This document shows positions 5,825-12,502 of a stretch of 12,502 nucleotides of DNA, piece by piece. The DNA is taken from the NCBI GenBank assembly GCA_020723045.1, contig DYJQ01000027.1, positions 1 through 12,502 on the forward strand, written 5' to 3'. This stretch comes from Candidatus Micrarchaeum sp. Lineage in GTDB: Archaea > Micrarchaeota > Micrarchaeia > CAILAH01. The position numbers and the translations under genes are program-made. The number at the start of each line of letters is the position of its first letter. The first letter of the stretch is position 1. Under the pieces are notes generated by a model. The model was not told where the DNA came from and did not search any database. It saw nothing but the letters and a program-made list of their open reading frames with translations.

Positions 5825-6544
5825 ATGCGGTTTATGATCGATGCACACTGTCATCTCATGGATATTGAAGGGATAAACATCGATGATTACAGGGGGCTGG
5901 AGCGTATAGCAAACTGCGGGTATGACTTAAAGTCAAGTGAAAACGCACTCTTAATGAAAAAGGCGCATAGTGATTTTCTATACTGCATTGTTGGGGCATC
6001 GCCACAGAAATGCATGAGTGCTAAAAGTAAAGATGAAGTCGAAGAGATAGAGAGGCTTGCAATCGAGAATAAGGATGATGTTGATGCTATAGGTGAGATT
6101 GGGTTGGATTTCCACTGGGCAGACACTTCAGAAAAGATGGAATTGCAGAGGGGATTGTTCAGAAGGCAGATAATGCTGGCGGAGGAGATGGGGAGGCCGA
6201 TAGTAATACACGCAAGAGACGCTGTAAAGGAGTGCATACACGAATTGAAGAACTTCGGGGGTAATGTCCAGTTTCATTTCTTTTCGGGAAGTGTTGATGA
6301 GGCACGGGAGATTGCGGATAGAGGGTGGTACATCTCCATACCGCCACTCAGGGGAAAAGAAAGAGTAAAGGCGATTGCAAGCGTGGACATCTCTCATATA
6401 ACAGCGGAGACGGATGCACCCGCTGTGGGGAAGACCCCGCTTGATGTTAGGAGGGCGATTGAGATAATCGCAGAAACAAAGGGTGTTAGCTTTGAAGAGG
6501 CTGATAGAGCAACGAGTGAGAATGCGAAGAGAATATTTGGCTAA
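5825..6544 (+). CDS. TatD-family metal-dependent hydrolase
   Basis: A 239-residue TIM-barrel amidohydrolase-like protein. Metal ligands of the TatD family are all visible: H8 and H10 in DAHCH, E91 in GEIGLDF, H129 in VIHARD, H151 in QFHFFSGS and D197 in ETDAP. TatD proteins are 3'-5' exonucleases or deoxyribonucleases in the members studied; the archaeal role is less certain. The protein is slightly shorter than bacterial TatD (about 260). ATG 5825 follows CTGGGGGGT and ATG 5834 (MIDAHCH) is a possible alternative. The gene converges on the giant gene with only 21 bases between stops. Confidence 0.9.
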   Translation: MRFMIDAHCHLMDIEGINIDDYRGLERIANCGYDLKSSENALLMKKAHSDFLYCIVGASPQKCMSAKSKDEVEEIERLAIENKDDVDAIGEIGLDFHWADTSEKMELQRGLFRRQIMLAEEMGRPIVIHARDAVKECIHELKNFGGNVQFHFFSGSVDEAREIADRGWYISIPPLRGKERVKAIASVDISHITAETDAPAVGKTPLDVRRAIEIIAETKGVSFEEADRATSENAKRIFG

Positions 6545-6565
6545 AAATCAATGCTGGGATAAAAA

Positions 6566-9500
6566 CTATAGCTTGTCTATCAACTCCCTTACCTTCCGTG
6601 AGGCCTTCTTCATAGTGAGCACTACAAAACCGAGGTCCTCATCTGGCCTTATGAGCGCGAGCACGAGAGCCTGCTCACCGGCTTTTACGATTATTATGCG
6701 CCCATCTCTTGCGTTAAACACCATATAATTTACATCACCCTTATTCAGGGCACTGGACGCCTGCTCTGCCTTCTGCATCGCACGCGCACTCATCGCAGCA
6801 ATTGCAGAGGCGTCACGGCCGCCCGGCAACTCACTGCTTATCACAAGCCCATCCTTACGAAGGACTACGCCGCCCAGTATGCGCTGTGTTTTTATCATAT
6901 CGCCAAGTATTGCAGATATATCCGCCTTGCTTATGCCTTTAATAGACTTTAGCTTAACTATTGCATTATTCCCGAGCATCACGGGTAGGTCGGTCTCACT
7001 CACAAATTTCTCAAGCACCCACGGCCGCCACTCTGCGGGTATGCTCACCAACATCGCAGGCTCCACTCTATCCTGCTTCTTAAGCAGAGAGATGAGATTT
7101 TCCTTCCAGGTAGGCCATGATGCAAGTACAGCCTGTTTTTTTCTGAGCCCCATGAGGACAGAATTCATGCTGACATCGACGGCAGAGACTTCACTGCGTA
7201 TCGATTCAATCTCATCAGGTTTGGCCTCGCGTGCCCTTGCCTTGAGCCGCTCAACATCAAGCGCATAAACCTGCCCCTGCTCCTCAAAAATTGGGAGGCC
7301 GCCCTTCCTGCACTCCTCAAAAAGCCTGTTGGCCTCCTGTATCCTATCCTCAATCGCCGTTATCTGCTCCATCAATCCGAGCATTCCGTATACCCTTTTC
7401 TTGAGGTCGCCAGTCATCTCGGTGAGCTGGGTTACTGCATCGCTTATGTCCTTCTCATCCGCCTCATTACTCTCTATCCGTTCTATGAGCCCGTCTATGT
7501 TGAGGCCGCCAAGCCTTCTTGAATAATCATCAAGGCTCATGCCCACGCCCTTCCCCTTGGTGATGAGTGTTGATGCTTCAGTGAAAAGCTCATTTACGCG
7601 CTCGAGCGCGTTTACAGAAACCGTGAATTTTGCAATGGTATTCTTAAGGTCCGACTCAATTTGCGCATAACTATCAGCAAGGTCCTTGCCTTTCTGGACA
7701 GCCTCATCCAGCGGGAGGTTGAATATCTCCTCGAGCAGTTTTGAGCCGCCAAGTGAATTGAACCTCTTCTCGTAAGCTGAGACGTCAATGCCTGCCTCCT
7801 GTGCCTTGAGCAGCAGTGCAGGTATGGATTCTATATGCGCTTCTATTGCCTCAGTCTCTGCATCGAACTCAACCTCCATCGCAACCATCTTGCTCAGCAA
7901 TTCCTGTAGGTGCTTTATTTTCTCGTTTATGGTTGAGACGAGCTCTGCGGCCTTATCGAATCTCTTGGACTTAACATCGTCGTCAAGATGGGTTATGAGC
8001 ACATCAACAGATGAGACAAGACGGTCAACGCGTGCTGCCTTCTTGCCCTGCAACTCCATCGCGATTGACTCGAGCTCATGCCTGAAATCACGGGCCTTTG
8101 CTGTAAATGCATCAGCAAGCGGTGTGCCGCAACTCTCGCACGTGTCAAATGCAAGCGATGTGGTGCGCCCGCACACGGGGCATGTAAATTTAGTCTGCCT
8201 AAGATGTTCAATCTCCGCTATCCTCTTCTCAATCGTCTTCCGTTCATCTTTCGCATCCGCCAGCACTTCCTCTATGTGCATCTTCGCAGCATCAAACCCG
8301 CGTGATGCCAAAATGTCCTTGTAAAGCACGGCCTTTGCCCGCACGTTCTTCTTTTCGTATGGTATCCCATAGCTGTCTATTTTGGTGTAAAGGGAATCGA
8401 GCACGTCAAGCTCATCATCCATCTCGTCAACCATCGCGCTAAGCAGGCGGTGTTGGTCTACACTCACCGAGATGTATTGACGGAGTGCTTCAAACTCCCT
8501 GCGCAGTTGTGTATCGAGCATCTGCTCCGCATCGCCAACCTTATCCAGTGAGAGCAGGCTGTCAACATCAGAGAGTGCCCTCATAAACTCGGCAATCCTT
8601 GTAAAATCAAGCGGGGCGCCGGCGGACATTGCAGACTCTTTCAGTACAAGCACCTCACTGCGCATCCTTGCGGCCTCATCGCGCAACTGTGTAACTACTG
8701 TTGCCTTGCGGCGGCCGAGTGATTCCTCAAGAGAATTCATCTTTTCATCAATAGACGCCACGAGTTCAGATGCCTTTACATAATCCTTGCTCTTTATCTT
8801 TTCCTTAAGAAGATTGATGAGCACCTCTATTGAAGCGGCGGCCTTTGCGCTCTCATCAGCAAGCCGTCCCTTCGTTTCACCACGCACCATATCCAGCGTG
8901 GTCGTGAAATCGGATAGCCTCCTGTTGAACCCCTCTTCGAGCGAGATGCCGCAACTCTCGCATGTGTCAAATGCAAGCGATGTGGTGCGCCCGCATACGG
9001 GGCACGTGAATTTTATCTGTTTCAGGCGCTCCATCTCGTTTATGGCACTCTGCACTGCACTGCGCTCCTTCTTTATCAGCTGTAATACATTCTCAAGATG
9101 CTTCTTCGCATGGATAAACCCACGCGACGCAAATATTGATGAATATTTGTATGCCTCAGAGCGCATGTCCTTTCTATCAAGGCGCACCCCAGCCATCACT
9201 GCCTTGCCATAGAGTGTTTCGAGAATGTCCAGCTCGCCATCAACATCGGCCATCATCTTATCGAGTGCGTGTTTTTCATCCAGAGTACTGCCAATCGACT
9301 CTTTCAGGCTTGCATACTCCTGCCTGCTCTTCTCAACCTCTCTCTCGGCTTCTGCAATCCTCCCCATCTTTATTAGGCTTTCAGCGCTTGAGAGGTCCTT
9401 TACAAAACTGGATATGCGCTCTGCATCAAATGCAACCTCTGCAACAGTGGCAGACTCTCTAAGCGCGATTATATCATCACGCAGCTTGGAAATCTCTGTG

Positions 9501-11857
9501 CGGAGCTGGCCGCCAACCTCAGCCTTGCTTCTGCCTAACAACTCCTCCACCACCTTCATCTTCTCATCGATTGAGATTACAAGCTCGGATGCCTTTATGA
9601 ACTCCTTATGCGCAACATTCTCAGAAAGAAGGCTCATGAGCGTGCCTATGGACTTAACCTCTTTTTCAGCGTCAGTAATGCCTGCATCCTTCACTTCCCT
9701 ACTGAGAACATTGAACTCATTCTTGAAATCAGAGAGCGCCTTGCTGAAGCCCTCATCTAGAGGGATACCACAATTCTCGCATGTGGGTGAGGCGAGGCTC
9801 GTCTTTTTCCTGCATACGGGGCAGAGGAATGTCTGCTGACGGAGGTGCTCAACCTGTGCTATCGCTGCGGTGAGTTGGCTGATCTCCTGTTTTATCGCCT
9901 GTGATGTATCCTCTAAATGCTTGTTGGCCGCATTATAACCACCCATGCTCAGAAGCCCTTTATACTTGTTGGCCTCATCACGCCAGTTTTTGTGCTCAAG
10001 CGCCACGTTATAGTTTAAGGCCTTCCTGTAGAGCGCCTCAAGCCTTACGATGTCATCCTCAACACTCTCGCGCATCCTCTCAGCCGCCCTCACCTGATCG
10101 ATAGATATTGAAAGAAGCTCGTGTAATGAGGCATACTCATTGCGTAGGAACTTCTCCATCTCAGATTCGGCTTCATCAAGTCTGCCGTGTGAGATACGCG
10201 ACTCTGCGTATGCTAACCGCGTCATAAAGATATCAACACGCGCCAAGTCCGCTGCAATACCTGAGACTGCAACCTCCTCCTTGAGGCTTAGTATATCAGC
10301 GCGCATCCTTGCGATTTCATCGCGTAGGTCCTTCTCAACGAGCACCTTACGTATACCGTGCACATACACCGGCCTGTAATACCTATCGCCCAGCGCGAGC
10401 CCCTTAATAACATCGGAAGCGAGGAAATAGAGTGAGAACTCGCCTATCGCAAAGAATAGTATGCCCACTAGGAGGTTATTGTTTGCAAGGACTGCATTGA
10501 ATGCATCATCAGTTGCGGGCTCAACACCCCACATAAGGTATATACCTATTGCAAGCGCTCCTATCCCAGCTGCGGCCATTCCCATCCTGCCGCGGCCGCC
10601 TATGCCCGCAACCCTGTAAACAGCCTCTATGAGTGGCTCGCGTTTTGAGATGCTGAGAAGTACACTGCTTAGGAGTTTTAGTATGATGAACAGGAGATAG
10701 AGTATGAGTAAGAAGATGAAGAGCGTTATGCTGAATGCAACCCCAAACCCCACCGTACCGCGCAGCGCGTTCAACATGGATGTGAATGTGCCCTTGAATG
10801 CAACGTATGGGCCGAAGCTTTCAAGCTCAAGCACTTTTATGGTGCCCGTAGGGTAGTTTATGGATCCCATCTCTACGTCCCAATTGTGCGGGTCGGCTGA
10901 TGCTTTGTATGCAATTTCATCCTTTGTCCCCTCAACCTTCTTGAATGAGAGGCGGTAGCGGGAGACGAATGGCGCGTTGTCAGAAATGAACGTTGGTGCG
11001 GTTATGAACTGTAGGTCCGTTTTAGATTTTGCAAATGATTCTGGGATTGTATCGTCAACATCAACGACTGCATTCTCATCATAGCTGAATGAGATCTTTG
11101 AAGAGACTTCATACTTTGAGTATGCATTGAAAAACTGGTTTGCATATGCCTTCTGGTCAACCTCATATATGTTCTCAAGATAAGTGAGGCTGTTCTGGAG
11201 CAGGAGGATGTCGCTAGAGTCGCAGTAGCCATTCATTAATATTGGATTGCTGAGGAGTTTCTGTATGTCCGCTTTCATCTTGTCCCGCTCGATGATGATG
11301 TTGTCAAGCTCTGCCTGCGAGAGGGAGCTGCTCGAAAGGAGGAGGGTGCGCAGGTCGGCCGCATCCTTCCTTACCCGCTGGAAATCAACGGAGAATGAAT
11401 AGAATGAGCCGTTCAGTGCAGGGTCTTTGTTGAGGCTGTTCATGCACCGCACTTTTGATACGCAGAGGTTGTAGCATTGCTCTTCACTATCGCATGGGAC
11501 GACCTCATCTATCGCGTAAATGCACGAGAGGGAGAGGGTGGCTGTGTTTGAAAGTTGGTTGTAGTAAGCCGTTGCTTTTGTGTCATTGCGGAGATAGTAT
11601 TTCACGATTGTAAACGTATTGTTTCTGGATGTTCCAGTAACATAGATCTCCTTTTTCATACTCAAGCCGCTAGTGTCCTGTGGCTTGAATGTGTAGTGCC
11701 AGATGTTCGGGATGCCGTCGCCGTCAGTGTCAGAAGAAGTTGCCTTATCGAGAATTGCCTTCTTCTGCACTAGTATCACTGAACGGCCCACATCAATACA
11801 GCCGGCCAGCAAGACGAAAACTAGCAGTAATGTAAAGATCGCACTCCACTTCTTCAT
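6566..11857 (-). CDS. Giant membrane protein: lipoprotein signal, ectodomain, three TM helices, three coiled-coil/zinc-ribbon modules, C-terminal Roadblock/LC7 domain
   Basis: 1763 residues, first seen as a lipobox signal peptide (LLAGC, C20). Next come a DTDGDGIPN calcium-binding-type loop (43-51), then an ectodomain to about 370 with a Cys-rich stretch. Hydrophobic helices lie near 371-400, 427-443 and 458-484; three crossings after an outside N-terminus put the rest in the cytoplasm. Residues 511-784, 785-1057 and 1058-1331 are repeated charged-helical modules, each with a CPVC-x10-C-x2-C zinc ribbon (C679/682/693/696, C952/955/966/969, C1226/1229/1240/1243). A further helical region follows. 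From about 1650 the sequence is Roadblock/LC7-like (GGVVLRKDGLVISSELPGG, then a long helix, NARDGRIIIVKAG and LGFVVLTMKKA). Roadblock proteins bind Ras-like GTPases; none is in this window. The whole architecture is not one I recognise. Its function as a surface-to-GTPase link is inferred. Confidence 0.9.
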   Translation of the reverse strand: MKKWSAIFTLLLVFVLLAGCIDVGRSVILVQKKAILDKATSSDTDGDGIPNIWHYTFKPQDTSGLSMKKEIYVTGTSRNNTFTIVKYYLRNDTKATAYYNQLSNTATLSLSCIYAIDEVVPCDSEEQCYNLCVSKVRCMNSLNKDPALNGSFYSFSVDFQRVRKDAADLRTLLLSSSSLSQAELDNIIIERDKMKADIQKLLSNPILMNGYCDSSDILLLQNSLTYLENIYEVDQKAYANQFFNAYSKYEVSSKISFSYDENAVVDVDDTIPESFAKSKTDLQFITAPTFISDNAPFVSRYRLSFKKVEGTKDEIAYKASADPHNWDVEMGSINYPTGTIKVLELESFGPYVAFKGTFTSMLNALRGTVGFGVAFSITLFIFLLILYLLFIILKLLSSVLLSISKREPLIEAVYRVAGIGGRGRMGMAAAGIGALAIGIYLMWGVEPATDDAFNAVLANNNLLVGILFFAIGEFSLYFLASDVIKGLALGDRYYRPVYVHGIRKVLVEKDLRDEIARMRADILSLKEEVAVSGIAADLARVDIFMTRLAYAESRISHGRLDEAESEMEKFLRNEYASLHELLSISIDQVRAAERMRESVEDDIVRLEALYRKALNYNVALEHKNWRDEANKYKGLLSMGGYNAANKHLEDTSQAIKQEISQLTAAIAQVEHLRQQTFLCPVCRKKTSLASPTCENCGIPLDEGFSKALSDFKNEFNVLSREVKDAGITDAEKEVKSIGTLMSLLSENVAHKEFIKASELVISIDEKMKVVEELLGRSKAEVGGQLRTEISKLRDDIIALRESATVAEVAFDAERISSFVKDLSSAESLIKMGRIAEAEREVEKSRQEYASLKESIGSTLDEKHALDKMMADVDGELDILETLYGKAVMAGVRLDRKDMRSEAYKYSSIFASRGFIHAKKHLENVLQLIKKERSAVQSAINEMERLKQIKFTCPVCGRTTSLAFDTCESCGISLEEGFNRRLSDFTTTLDMVRGETKGRLADESAKAAASIEVLINLLKEKIKSKDYVKASELVASIDEKMNSLEESLGRRKATVVTQLRDEAARMRSEVLVLKESAMSAGAPLDFTRIAEFMRALSDVDSLLSLDKVGDAEQMLDTQLRREFEALRQYISVSVDQHRLLSAMVDEMDDELDVLDSLYTKIDSYGIPYEKKNVRAKAVLYKDILASRGFDAAKMHIEEVLADAKDERKTIEKRIAEIEHLRQTKFTCPVCGRTTSLAFDTCESCGTPLADAFTAKARDFRHELESIAMELQGKKAARVDRLVSSVDVLITHLDDDVKSKRFDKAAELVSTINEKIKHLQELLSKMVAMEVEFDAETEAIEAHIESIPALLLKAQEAGIDVSAYEKRFNSLGGSKLLEEIFNLPLDEAVQKGKDLADSYAQIESDLKNTIAKFTVSVNALERVNELFTEASTLITKGKGVGMSLDDYSRRLGGLNIDGLIERIESNEADEKDISDAVTQLTEMTGDLKKRVYGMLGLMEQITAIEDRIQEANRLFEECRKGGLPIFEEQGQVYALDVERLKARAREAKPDEIESIRSEVSAVDVSMNSVLMGLRKKQAVLASWPTWKENLISLLKKQDRVEPAMLVSIPAEWRPWVLEKFVSETDLPVMLGNNAIVKLKSIKGISKADISAILGDMIKTQRILGGVVLRKDGLVISSELPGGRDASAIAAMSARAMQKAEQASSALNKGDVNYMVFNARDGRIIIVKAGEQALVLALIRPDEDLGFVVLTMKKASRKVRELIDKL
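6569..6904 (-). other. Region encoding the Roadblock/LC7 domain of the giant protein
   Basis: About residues 1650-1763. The pattern is strand GGVVLRKDGLVISSEL, helix DASAIAAMSARAMQKAEQAS, strand VNYMVFNARDGRIIIVKAG, strand ALVLALIRPDEDLGFVVL and a final helix. This is the MglB/LC7 fold order, and such domains dimerise and contact small GTPases. Confidence 0.75.
7867..10327 (-). repeat. Three tandem 273-274-codon modules inside the giant gene
   Basis: Modules begin at 10327 (LRDEIARM), 9505 (LRTEISKL) and 8686 (LRDEAARM). Each shows the same order: coiled helices, a (Y/F)K..L.S.G(G/F)..A.KHLE-type helix, the zinc ribbon, then KASELV.SIDEKM and a linker. The spacing of the first ribbon cysteine is 273 then 274 residues. 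The period is long and regular enough to imply internal gene duplication. Confidence 0.85.
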
Positions 11858-11880
11858 ATGGAACTACTTTGCGAGGAATG

Positions 11881-11892
11881 TTTAAATATATT
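11881..11892. promoter_or_regulatory. Shared divergent TATA region (giant gene leftward, SRP RNA rightward)
   Basis: TTTAAATATATT is nearly symmetrical and reads as a TATA box on both strands. Its centre (about 11886) lies 29 bases from the giant gene's ATG at 11857 and 25-26 bases from the proposed SRP RNA start at 11911. Confidence 0.6.
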
Positions 11893-11910
11893 CTAACACC
11901 ATAAATAGGA

Positions 11911-12176
11911 TTGGATAGGCTGGGGGGCTAGGGGTCCCTTGTAACTGCAAACCCCCTTCAGGCAGGGCCGAAAAACCGGGAGAGGTGCCGTATGCACTTA
12001 CAGACCCGCTAGTCCAATGTTGATCTCCTGCCCTGCGCGGCGGTGCATCCTGTGAACCGAGTCAGGCCGGAAGGAGCAGCTCTAAACTGGATGTGCCGTG
12101 CCGCAGGTCAACAGGAAGTAATTGGCTGGCGGACAAATCTGTATGTGTATACGTTATCCATCCCGGCGAATCCAAC
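11911..12176 (+). ncRNA. ffs: Archaeal signal recognition particle RNA (7S RNA)
   Basis: The helix 8 signature GTCAGGCCGGAAGGAGCAGC lies at 12061-12080, with the GGAA tetraloop and the SRP54-binding internal loop bases. The arms GGTGCATCC (12042-12050) and GGATGTGCC (12089-12097) enclose it. The 5' domain GGCTGGGGGGCTAGGGG, then TGTAACTGCAAACCCC and CAGGCAGGGCCGAA, matches the archaeal Alu-domain pattern. The ends close with TTGGAT (11911-11916) pairing ATCCAA (12170-12175), which sets the approximate boundaries. The length of about 266 bases is a little short for archaea, and both ends are uncertain by a few bases. It forms the core of the particle that targets membrane and secreted proteins. 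Confidence 0.9.
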
Positions 12177-12182
12177 ACTGAT

Positions 12183-12255
12183 GGAGGGGGCACATCCCCC
12201 TCCCTCGTGTTGCGTCAACTTACGTTGACGGCTTGCACAAACTCCGTTTGTGCAA
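12183..12255. repeat. Cluster of three palindromes downstream of the SRP RNA
   Basis: Three perfect inverted repeats follow each other: GGAGGGGG/CCCCCTCC around CACAT (12183-12203), CGTCAAC/GTTGACG around TTAC (12213-12230), and TTGCACAAAC/GTTTGTGCAA around TCC (12233-12255). Their arm sequences differ, so they are not copies of one another. One could end SRP transcription, but no T-run follows any of them. No coding frame is supported here. Confidence 0.8.
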
Positions 12256-12302
12256 TGGTCTACACCTATCCCCCACTAAAAGGGAAGATGGTCGCAAGGG
12301 GG

Positions 12303-12318
12303 ACGGGGCCCGCCCCGT
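12303..12318. repeat. Palindrome abutting the tRNA-Ser 5' end
   Basis: ACGGGGC and GCCCCGT around CC form a 7-bp inverted repeat that ends exactly one base before the first base of tRNA-Ser (12319). It may shape the 5' processing site or simply belong to the palindrome group in this spacer. The stretch from 12256 to 12302 shows nothing else I can support. Confidence 0.6.
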
Positions 12319-12401
12319 GCTGGGGTCGCCTAGTCCGGTAGGGCGCTGGATTGCTAATCCAGTGGCCGAAAGGCCGCGGGAGTTCAAATAGAGGAGAAGA
12401 T

Positions 12402-12417
12402 GGGGGCTAACGCCCCC
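12402..12417. repeat. Palindrome inside the tRNA-Ser intron (first)
   Basis: GGGGGC-TAAC-GCCCCC is a perfect 6-bp inverted repeat. The flanking purine-rich and pyrimidine-rich arms could extend it imperfectly. Confidence 0.75.
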
Positions 12418-12434
12418 CTCTCTCCTTCTAATCT

Positions 12435-12453
12435 CACACCCATCGTGGGTGTG
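12435..12453. repeat. Palindrome inside the tRNA-Ser intron (second)
   Basis: CACACCCA-TCG-TGGGTGTG is a perfect 8-bp inverted repeat with a three-base centre, extendable by a T-G, a C-G and a T-A pair outward. Confidence 0.8.
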
Positions 12454-12490
12454 GGAAGAAGGTTCCTCTTGAATCTCTCCCCCCCAGCGC

Positions 12491-12496
12491 TTTTTT
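12491..12496 (+). terminator. Oligo-T terminator after tRNA-Ser
   Basis: Six consecutive Ts start two bases after the discriminator, followed by ATTATT. Short T-runs of this kind end many archaeal stable-RNA transcripts. Confidence 0.55.
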
Positions 12497-12502
12497 ATTA
12501 TT

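Larger units (their letters stand above)
12389..12475 (+). other. tRNA-Ser intron (87 bases) at T-loop position 59/60
   Basis: The junction folds as a standard bulge-helix-bulge. The outer helix is the T-stem GGGAG/CTCCC (12378-12382 and 12477-12481). The central 4-bp helix is TTCA/TGAA (12383-12386 and 12470-12473). The 3-base bulges are AAT (12387-12389) and TCT (12474-12476). The inner helix is AGAGGA/TCCTCT (12390-12395 and 12464-12469). Cutting after the second base of each bulge gives the intact T-loop. No endonuclease frame is inside. Confidence 0.88.
12319..12489 (+). tRNA. tRNA-Ser (anticodon GCU) with a T-loop intron
   Basis: The acceptor stem is GCTGGGG (12319-12325)/CCCCAGC (12482-12488) with discriminator G at 12489, as in Ser tRNAs. 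D-arm GCC/GGC is present. The anticodon stem is CTGGA/TCCAG around TTGCTAA, anticodon GCT at 12353-12355. The long variable arm GGCC-GAAA-GGCC is typical of class II Ser tRNA. The T-stem strand GGGAG is followed by TTCAAA, then 87 extra bases, then T and CTCCC. Removing 12389-12475 restores GGGAG-TTCAAAT-CTCCC exactly. No CCA is encoded; a T-run follows. Confidence 0.93.

Noticed and set aside
5768..5854. N-terminal extension of aIF5A to 5854
   Set aside because: It would read through the TATA box, and aIF5A of normal length starts at 5767.
7788..9839. Several plus-strand frames of 140-204 residues (7788-8324, 8787-9212, 9225-9839)
   Set aside because: They are Ser-rich shadows of the giant minus-strand gene. 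Their mutual similarity only mirrors the repeated modules, not a second gene family.
12043..12341. Small plus-strand frames across the SRP RNA and spacer
   Set aside because: The region is explained by SRP RNA structure and palindromes. The frames have no promoter or ribosome binding site of their own.
12402..12417. Intrinsic terminator within tRNA-Ser
   Set aside because: The hairpin has no T-run after it, and the downstream 3' exon and its oligo-T end show that transcription must pass through.

Overview
The window is archaeal. It carries aIF5A, ribosomal proteins S24e and S27ae, unfused Kae1, an archaeal-type SRP RNA and a tRNA-Ser whose intron is bounded by a bulge-helix-bulge (BHB). TATA boxes sit about 26 nt before several start codons, as in leaderless transcripts. 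I cannot fix the lineage. Compact spacing and a small-genome look would fit a DPANN-type or deep euryarchaeal lineage, but that is inference.

Layout, left to right. 42-562 (+): a TPR-like helical protein split by an apparent one-base frameshift. 593-1882 (+): a secreted surface protein with a C-terminal membrane anchor. 1931-2002 (+): tRNA-Asp(GUC), whose 3' end is partly duplicated just downstream together with a small palindrome. 2114-5767 (-): a run of translation and envelope genes in the order aIF5A, S24e, S27ae, CPBP-type membrane protease, Kae1, CDP-alcohol phosphatidyltransferase, small unknown protein. The last two genes have their own TATA boxes. 5825-6544 (+): a TatD-family hydrolase that diverges from aIF5A across one shared TATA element. 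6566-11857 (-): one 1763-residue gene. 11911-12176 (+): SRP RNA, diverging from the giant gene across a second shared TATA element. 12178-12318: a palindrome-rich spacer. 12319-12489 (+): tRNA-Ser(GCU) interrupted in its T-loop.

The main novelty candidate is the 1763-residue protein. It reads as a lipoprotein-type signal peptide, an extracellular domain, three membrane helices, three tandem modules of about 273 residues (each a coiled coil around a four-cysteine zinc ribbon), a further helical region, and a C-terminal Roadblock/LC7 domain. Roadblock domains usually bind small Ras-like GTPases, so it could link the cell surface to a cytoplasmic GTPase switch. Second is the tRNA-Ser intron, which fits a textbook BHB fold yet lies at T-loop position 59/60 and contains palindromes resembling those scattered around the SRP and tRNA genes. 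The duplicated tRNA-Asp segment also begins in the T-loop, which hints at a common process acting on T-arms.
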